This document shows positions 7,083 through 8,919 of a stretch of 8,919 nt of DNA, one piece after another. Numbering within the stretch: position 1 is the stretch's first letter; each line of letters begins with the position of its first letter. A program made the position numbers and the translations under genes. The notes beneath the pieces are model-generated. The model did no database searches. It was not told the DNA's origin and saw only the letters and a program-made list of their open reading frames with translations. The stretch is from an uncultured bacterium. Its GTDB lineage: Bacteria; Bacillota; Clostridia; Lachnospirales; Lachnospiraceae. The stretch is taken from the NCBI GenBank assembly GCA_945871045.1, contig CAMBUC010000073.1, forward strand, positions 1 through 8,919. Direction: 5' to 3'.

Positions 7083-7526
7083 TTAATTTTTGCCGATCTG
7101 GATGCCAGCCTGCGCGATGGCTTTGCTGGCCTCAAAGGCAGTTGCATTCGCTTCATAGCCACGGCTTGCATCGATCAGATTCGTCATTTCCGTTACGATA
7201 TTCACATTCGGATATGACACATAACCATTTTCATCGGCATCCGGATGTGCCGGATCATATTCCATGATATAATCACTCGTCGTATCATCTTTGACGGAGG
7301 TGACCTTTACTCCGGTTCCCTTAAAACGTCTGTATTGTCCTTCTAAACACTCGCTAAAGGGAGTGGAACGCTTTTCGGCAAAAGTCACGACTTTCCGTCG
7401 ATACGGAGTTCCATCCTCTGTACGAGTGGTATTTACATTTGCAATATTCTGCGCGATGATATCTGTCCTGAAACGTTCTGCGGTCATACCGGACGCACTG
7501 ATATCAAATGATTGAAATAATCCCAT
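7083..7526 (-). CDS. flgC: Flagellar proximal rod protein FlgC
   Basis: 147 residues. N-terminus has FDISASGMTAERFRTDIIAQ followed by NIANVNTTRTEDGTPYRRK (27-45), the FlgC form of the rod/hook signature. The C-terminus DASRGYEANATAFEASKAIA (119-138) is the paired helix of rod proteins. FlgC builds the proximal rod with FlgB and FlgF and is secreted through the flagellar export gate without a cleaved signal. The ATG has AGGAGGAG upstream and follows flgB by 25 nt. Ends in TAA, which overlaps the fliE ribosome binding site. Confidence 0.97.
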   Translation of the reverse strand: MGLFQSFDISASGMTAERFRTDIIAQNIANVNTTRTEDGTPYRRKVVTFAEKRSTPFSECLEGQYRRFKGTGVKVTSVKDDTTSDYIMEYDPAHPDADENGYVSYPNVNIVTEMTNLIDASRGYEANATAFEASKAIAQAGIQIGKN

Positions 7527-7551
7527 TTATTCTCCTCCTGTCTGTTTCGGC

Positions 7552-7950
7552 CTACTTACCGATGGCGGTGGTCAATCTGGAAAATTCCTGTGTCACACTG
7601 TCAGCCAAAAGCTGATAACGCAACTGTTCCGATGCCAGTTCCATATTTTCCACATCCACATCTACGTTATTGCCATCCAGGCGATAATTATAGCCAAAGG
7701 CCTGCATATCAAAATGAACGCCTGCATTCAGATGACCAAAATCCACATCTTCGATCTTTTCATCTAACGAATTCCATTTGAGTTTATCTAATTCCTGCCG
7801 GAGCAGGTTCTCAAAATTCACTTCACGACGTTTATAGCCGGGGGTATTCACATTTGCAAGATTATTCGTAAGTACGGTCTCCCTCAGATTGCTGGCATCC
7901 AGTGCCTTATCCAGTACATTTATATAACTGTAAGCATTGGTCTGAATCAT
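7552..7950 (-). CDS. flgB: Flagellar proximal rod protein FlgB
   Basis: 132 residues, standard length. The rod signature NNLANVNTPGYKRREVNF is at residues 29-46, and the C-terminal helix reads NMELASEQLRYQLLADSVTQEF. It is the rod subunit nearest the MS ring. The ATG at 7948-7950 follows AGGAAAGGAG (7959-7968) with an 8-nt spacer. It is the first gene of the flagellar cluster, about 410 bp downstream of codY, and lies directly behind the proposed sigma-A promoter. Ends in TAG. Confidence 0.97.
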   Translation of the reverse strand: MIQTNAYSYINVLDKALDASNLRETVLTNNLANVNTPGYKRREVNFENLLRQELDKLKWNSLDEKIEDVDFGHLNAGVHFDMQAFGYNYRLDGNNVDVDVENMELASEQLRYQLLADSVTQEFSRLTTAIGK

Positions 7951-8005
7951 TGTATCTGCTCCTTTCCTGCGTAAAATATGCGCACTTTCCCTACATTTTA
8001 TATTT

Positions 8006-8033
8006 AGTATAATTTATTTCAAAAAAAACACAA
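8006..8033 (-). promoter_or_regulatory. Probable sigma-A promoter of the flgB operon
   Basis: TTGTGT (8028-8033) and TATACT (8006-8011) are separated by 16 bp on the minus strand. The -10 box is good (5 of 6) and the -35 box is weak (3 of 6). The predicted start point is near 7999, giving a 5' leader of about 50 nt before flgB. No sigma-D (TAAA / GCCGATAT) promoter was seen here, consistent with an early, sigma-A-driven class of flagellar genes. The -35 box overlaps one arm of the inverted repeats described next. Confidence 0.5.
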
Positions 8034-8090
8034 GAGTTTTTTGTCACTTTTTACATAATCTTGTATTTTTTTTCTATTCATGTACAAGAT
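8020..8090 (-). repeat. Three copies of a TCTTGT motif forming two overlapping, mutually exclusive inverted repeats
   Basis: On the minus strand the order is ATCTTGTA (8083-8090), TACAAGAT (8058-8065) preceded by A8 (8066-8073), and TCTTGTG (8029-8035) followed by T8 (8021-8028). The middle arm can pair with the first (8 bp, 17-nt spacer), or together with its A8 tract with the third arm (about 15 bp with one wobble, 22-nt loop). The second fold ends in a T-tract, so it could act as a terminator on either strand. It may be an attenuator for codY read-through, or an operator for a dimeric repressor overlapping the -35 box. The function is unknown. Confidence 0.5.
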
Positions 8091-8118
8091 ATTGCTTTCA
8101 AATCATGTGAAATACAAT

Positions 8119-8144
8119 AAAAAAGAATGCGCTTGCGCATTCTT
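8119..8144 (-). terminator. Intrinsic terminator facing flgB, at the left edge of the hairpin cluster
   Basis: On the minus strand AAGAATGCGC and GCGCATTCTT (8135-8144 and 8123-8132) form a 10-bp stem with a two-base minimal loop (four in practice), continued by a T-tract ending at 8119. It would stop transcription coming from codY or from any RNA made across the hairpin cluster. It is independent of the terminator just after codY. Confidence 0.75.
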
Positions 8145-8214
8145 CGCGCCCGAGCGGTATGCGAAGCATATACTTCATCTCCGCGAGGTGCGCACTCTAC
8201 GTTTCACTTCGGTC

Positions 8215-8249
8215 GGCGCAAAACCGATGTCCACCGGACATCGTGCGCC
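8215..8249. repeat. Bulged hairpin within the palindrome cluster
   Basis: CGATGTCC (8225-8232) pairs with GGACATCG (8236-8243) across a 3-nt loop ACC. GGCGCA (8215-8220) and TGCGCC (8244-8249) extend it by 6 bp beyond a one-sided AAAC bulge (8221-8224). Total 14 bp of pairing. Confidence 0.75.
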
Positions 8250-8260
8250 CTGCCGGAGGC

Positions 8261-8299
8261 TTTTGTCGTATAGGGAACGAAGTTGCCTATACGACAAAA
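8261..8299. repeat. 14-bp inverted repeat TTTTGTCGTATAGG within the palindrome cluster
   Basis: The arms 8261-8274 and 8286-8299 are perfectly complementary. Inside, after one G-G mismatch (8275/8285), AAC and GTT pair around a GAA loop, so the ancestral form was probably one unbroken stem. On the minus strand it is followed by AAAAG rather than Ts, so it is not an intrinsic terminator in the codY direction. Its last three bases are shared with the codY terminator. Confidence 0.8.
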
Positions 8300-8326
8300 A
8301 GGACTTACCTTACAGTAAATCCTTTT
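8296..8326 (-). terminator. Intrinsic terminator of codY
   Basis: On the minus strand AAAAGGATTTAC (8315-8326) pairs with GTAAGTCCTTTT (8297-8308) as a 12-bp stem with one T-G wobble and a 6-nt loop, ending in a run of five Ts. It starts 36 nt after the codY stop. The A-rich left arm gives it some terminator character on the plus strand too. It separates codY from the flagellar operon. Confidence 0.8.
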
Positions 8327-8362
8327 ACTTTCCTGTCATTCCATTCACAAAAATTACAATAT

Positions 8363-8919
8363 CTAGTTCTTCTTCTGTTCCTGCCGGATCTTGTCCAATT
8401 CATCGAAAACCACTTCATTGAGCACTTTGATATAGGTGCCTCTCATACCGGAGGAACGGGATTCGATCACGCCGGCGCTTTCAAACTTGCGAAGTGCATT
8501 TACGATCACGGAACGTGTGATCCCAACACAATCTGCGATCTTGCTGGCTACAAGAATGCCTTCCTTGCCGTCCAATTCATCGAAAATATGTATGATCGCT
8601 TCCAGTTCTGAGAAGGATAATGTGGAAATCGCCGACTTTACGATCTGGATCTTTCTGCTCTCTTCTGCGCTTTCCTCATTCACAGAACGAAGCATTTCCA
8701 ATCCTACCACGGTTGTGCCATATTCCGTAAGAATGATATCATCAATATCATAGTTTTGCTCCATGCGATATACAAACAGCGTGCCCAGACGTTCACCTGC
8801 AATATCAATCGGGGCAATGATCGCCGAATAGTTCTTGATATCTGTCACGAAACCCAACGTTTCAAGGTTTACATTTTCTTTCGTAGACAAAATGCCAAGC
8901 AAACGCTCATTGAGCATCG
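8363..8919 (-). CDS. codY: Global GTP/branched-chain amino acid-sensing regulator CodY, 3' part (cut by window edge)
   Basis: About 185 C-terminal residues of a protein usually near 259; the N-terminal part of the GAF domain lies beyond the right edge, so the ATG at 8915-8917 is an internal Met. Visible are the end of the GAF domain (GERLGTLFVYR; TEYGTTVVGLEMLR), the linker helix, SFSELEAIIHIFDELDGKEG, and the winged helix-turn-helix VASKIADCVGITRSVIVNALRKFESAGVIESR, ending GMRGTYIKVLN. CodY senses GTP and Ile/Leu/Val and represses nutrient-scavenging and, in Bacillus, motility genes. In the recognition segment, Cys stands where Bacillus CodY has Arg (IADRVG), while the following ITRS is kept. 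A Lys/Gln tail (RQEQKKN) follows. Ends in TAG, with its own terminator 36 nt later. Confidence 0.97.
   Translation of the reverse strand, partial: MLNERLLGILSTKENVNLETLGFVTDIKNYSAIIAPIDIAGERLGTLFVYRMEQNYDIDDIILTEYGTTVVGLEMLRSVNEESAEESRKIQIVKSAISTLSFSELEAIIHIFDELDGKEGILVASKIADCVGITRSVIVNALRKFESAGVIESRSSGMRGTYIKVLNEVVFDELDKIRQEQKKN

Larger units (their letters stand above)
8145..8299. repeat. Cluster of strong palindromes, likely a REP/MITE-like intergenic element or structured RNA
   Basis: This stretch is visibly more GC-rich than the AT-rich DNA to its left. It holds at least three hairpins in 155 bp: TATGC-GAA-GCATA (8158-8170) inside GCGG/CCGC (8154-8157, 8181-8184), an extended stem at 8215-8249, and a 14-bp stem at 8261-8299. 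Two have GAA loops on the plus strand, and GCGAAGC is known to form an unusually stable DNA mini-hairpin. No convincing gene is present. The plus-strand frame across it (8080-8421) has no ribosome binding site and runs into codY. Copy number elsewhere in the genome cannot be judged from this window. Confidence 0.55.

Noticed and set aside
8011..8028. Possible CodY box (AATTTTCWGAAAATT) in the flgB promoter region
   Set aside because: The best alignment, around TTTTTTTGAAAT, matches only about 9 of 15 positions and is explained by the AT-rich tract.
7951..8118. Sigma-D (flagellar late) promoter before flgB
   Set aside because: No TAAA with a correctly spaced GCCGATAT-like box was seen on the minus strand; the sigma-A-type pair fits better.
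8119..8299. CRISPR array
   Set aside because: The repeats are different palindromes with no regular repeat-spacer pattern.
8080..8421. Plus-strand reading frame of about 113 codons over the hairpin cluster
   Set aside because: No ribosome binding site, composition driven by palindromes, runs into the codY 3' end on the opposite strand, and no recognisable domain. The same holds for the longer frame 8159-8611.

Overview
The window is a flagellar basal-body and export operon from a motile (or recently motile) Gram-positive member of the Bacillota. It is most likely a Clostridia/Lachnospiraceae-type gut bacterium (inference). The pointers are a CodY global regulator, strong AGGAGG-type ribosome binding sites, moderate-to-low GC with AT-rich intergenic DNA, and the gene order codY - flgB - flgC - fliE - fliF - fliG - fliH - fliI - fliJ - ylxF/motE-like - fliK. 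That order is the one known from the Bacillus fla/che locus. Every recognisable gene is on the minus strand, so transcription runs from right to left.

Right end (8363-8919): the C-terminal three quarters of codY, cut by the window edge, followed by its own intrinsic terminator. Positions 7951-8362 form the only long non-coding stretch. They hold the codY terminator, a cluster of strong GC-rich hairpins (about 8145-8299) that looks like an inserted palindromic repeat element or a structured RNA, a second minus-strand terminator (8119-8144), an AT-rich zone with overlapping inverted repeats (8020-8090), and a plausible sigma-A promoter just upstream of flgB.

Middle (1895-7950): flgB and flgC (proximal rod), fliE (rod/MS-ring adaptor), fliF (MS ring), fliG (rotor/switch), fliH and fliI (export ATPase regulator and ATPase). 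The genes are tightly spaced or overlapping, consistent with one polycistronic message. fliH starts at TTG behind a near-perfect Shine-Dalgarno sequence inside fliG.

Left end (1-1873): fliJ (export chaperone/ATPase stalk), a membrane-anchored MotE/YlxF-like protein, and the 5' part of fliK (hook-length control).

Two genes show possible lesions or recoding sites. The fliI reading frame has no good start in its own frame, but an ATG with a good ribosome binding site lies in the +1-related frame just upstream, joined to fliI through a run of eight Ts (a U UUU UUU slippery site). fliK begins at a well-placed ATG behind a perfect ribosome binding site but meets an in-frame TAG at codon 17, after which the frame stays open for 137 codons to the window edge. 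These could be sequencing errors, decay of motility genes, phase variation, or recoding. They are the most interesting features in the window.
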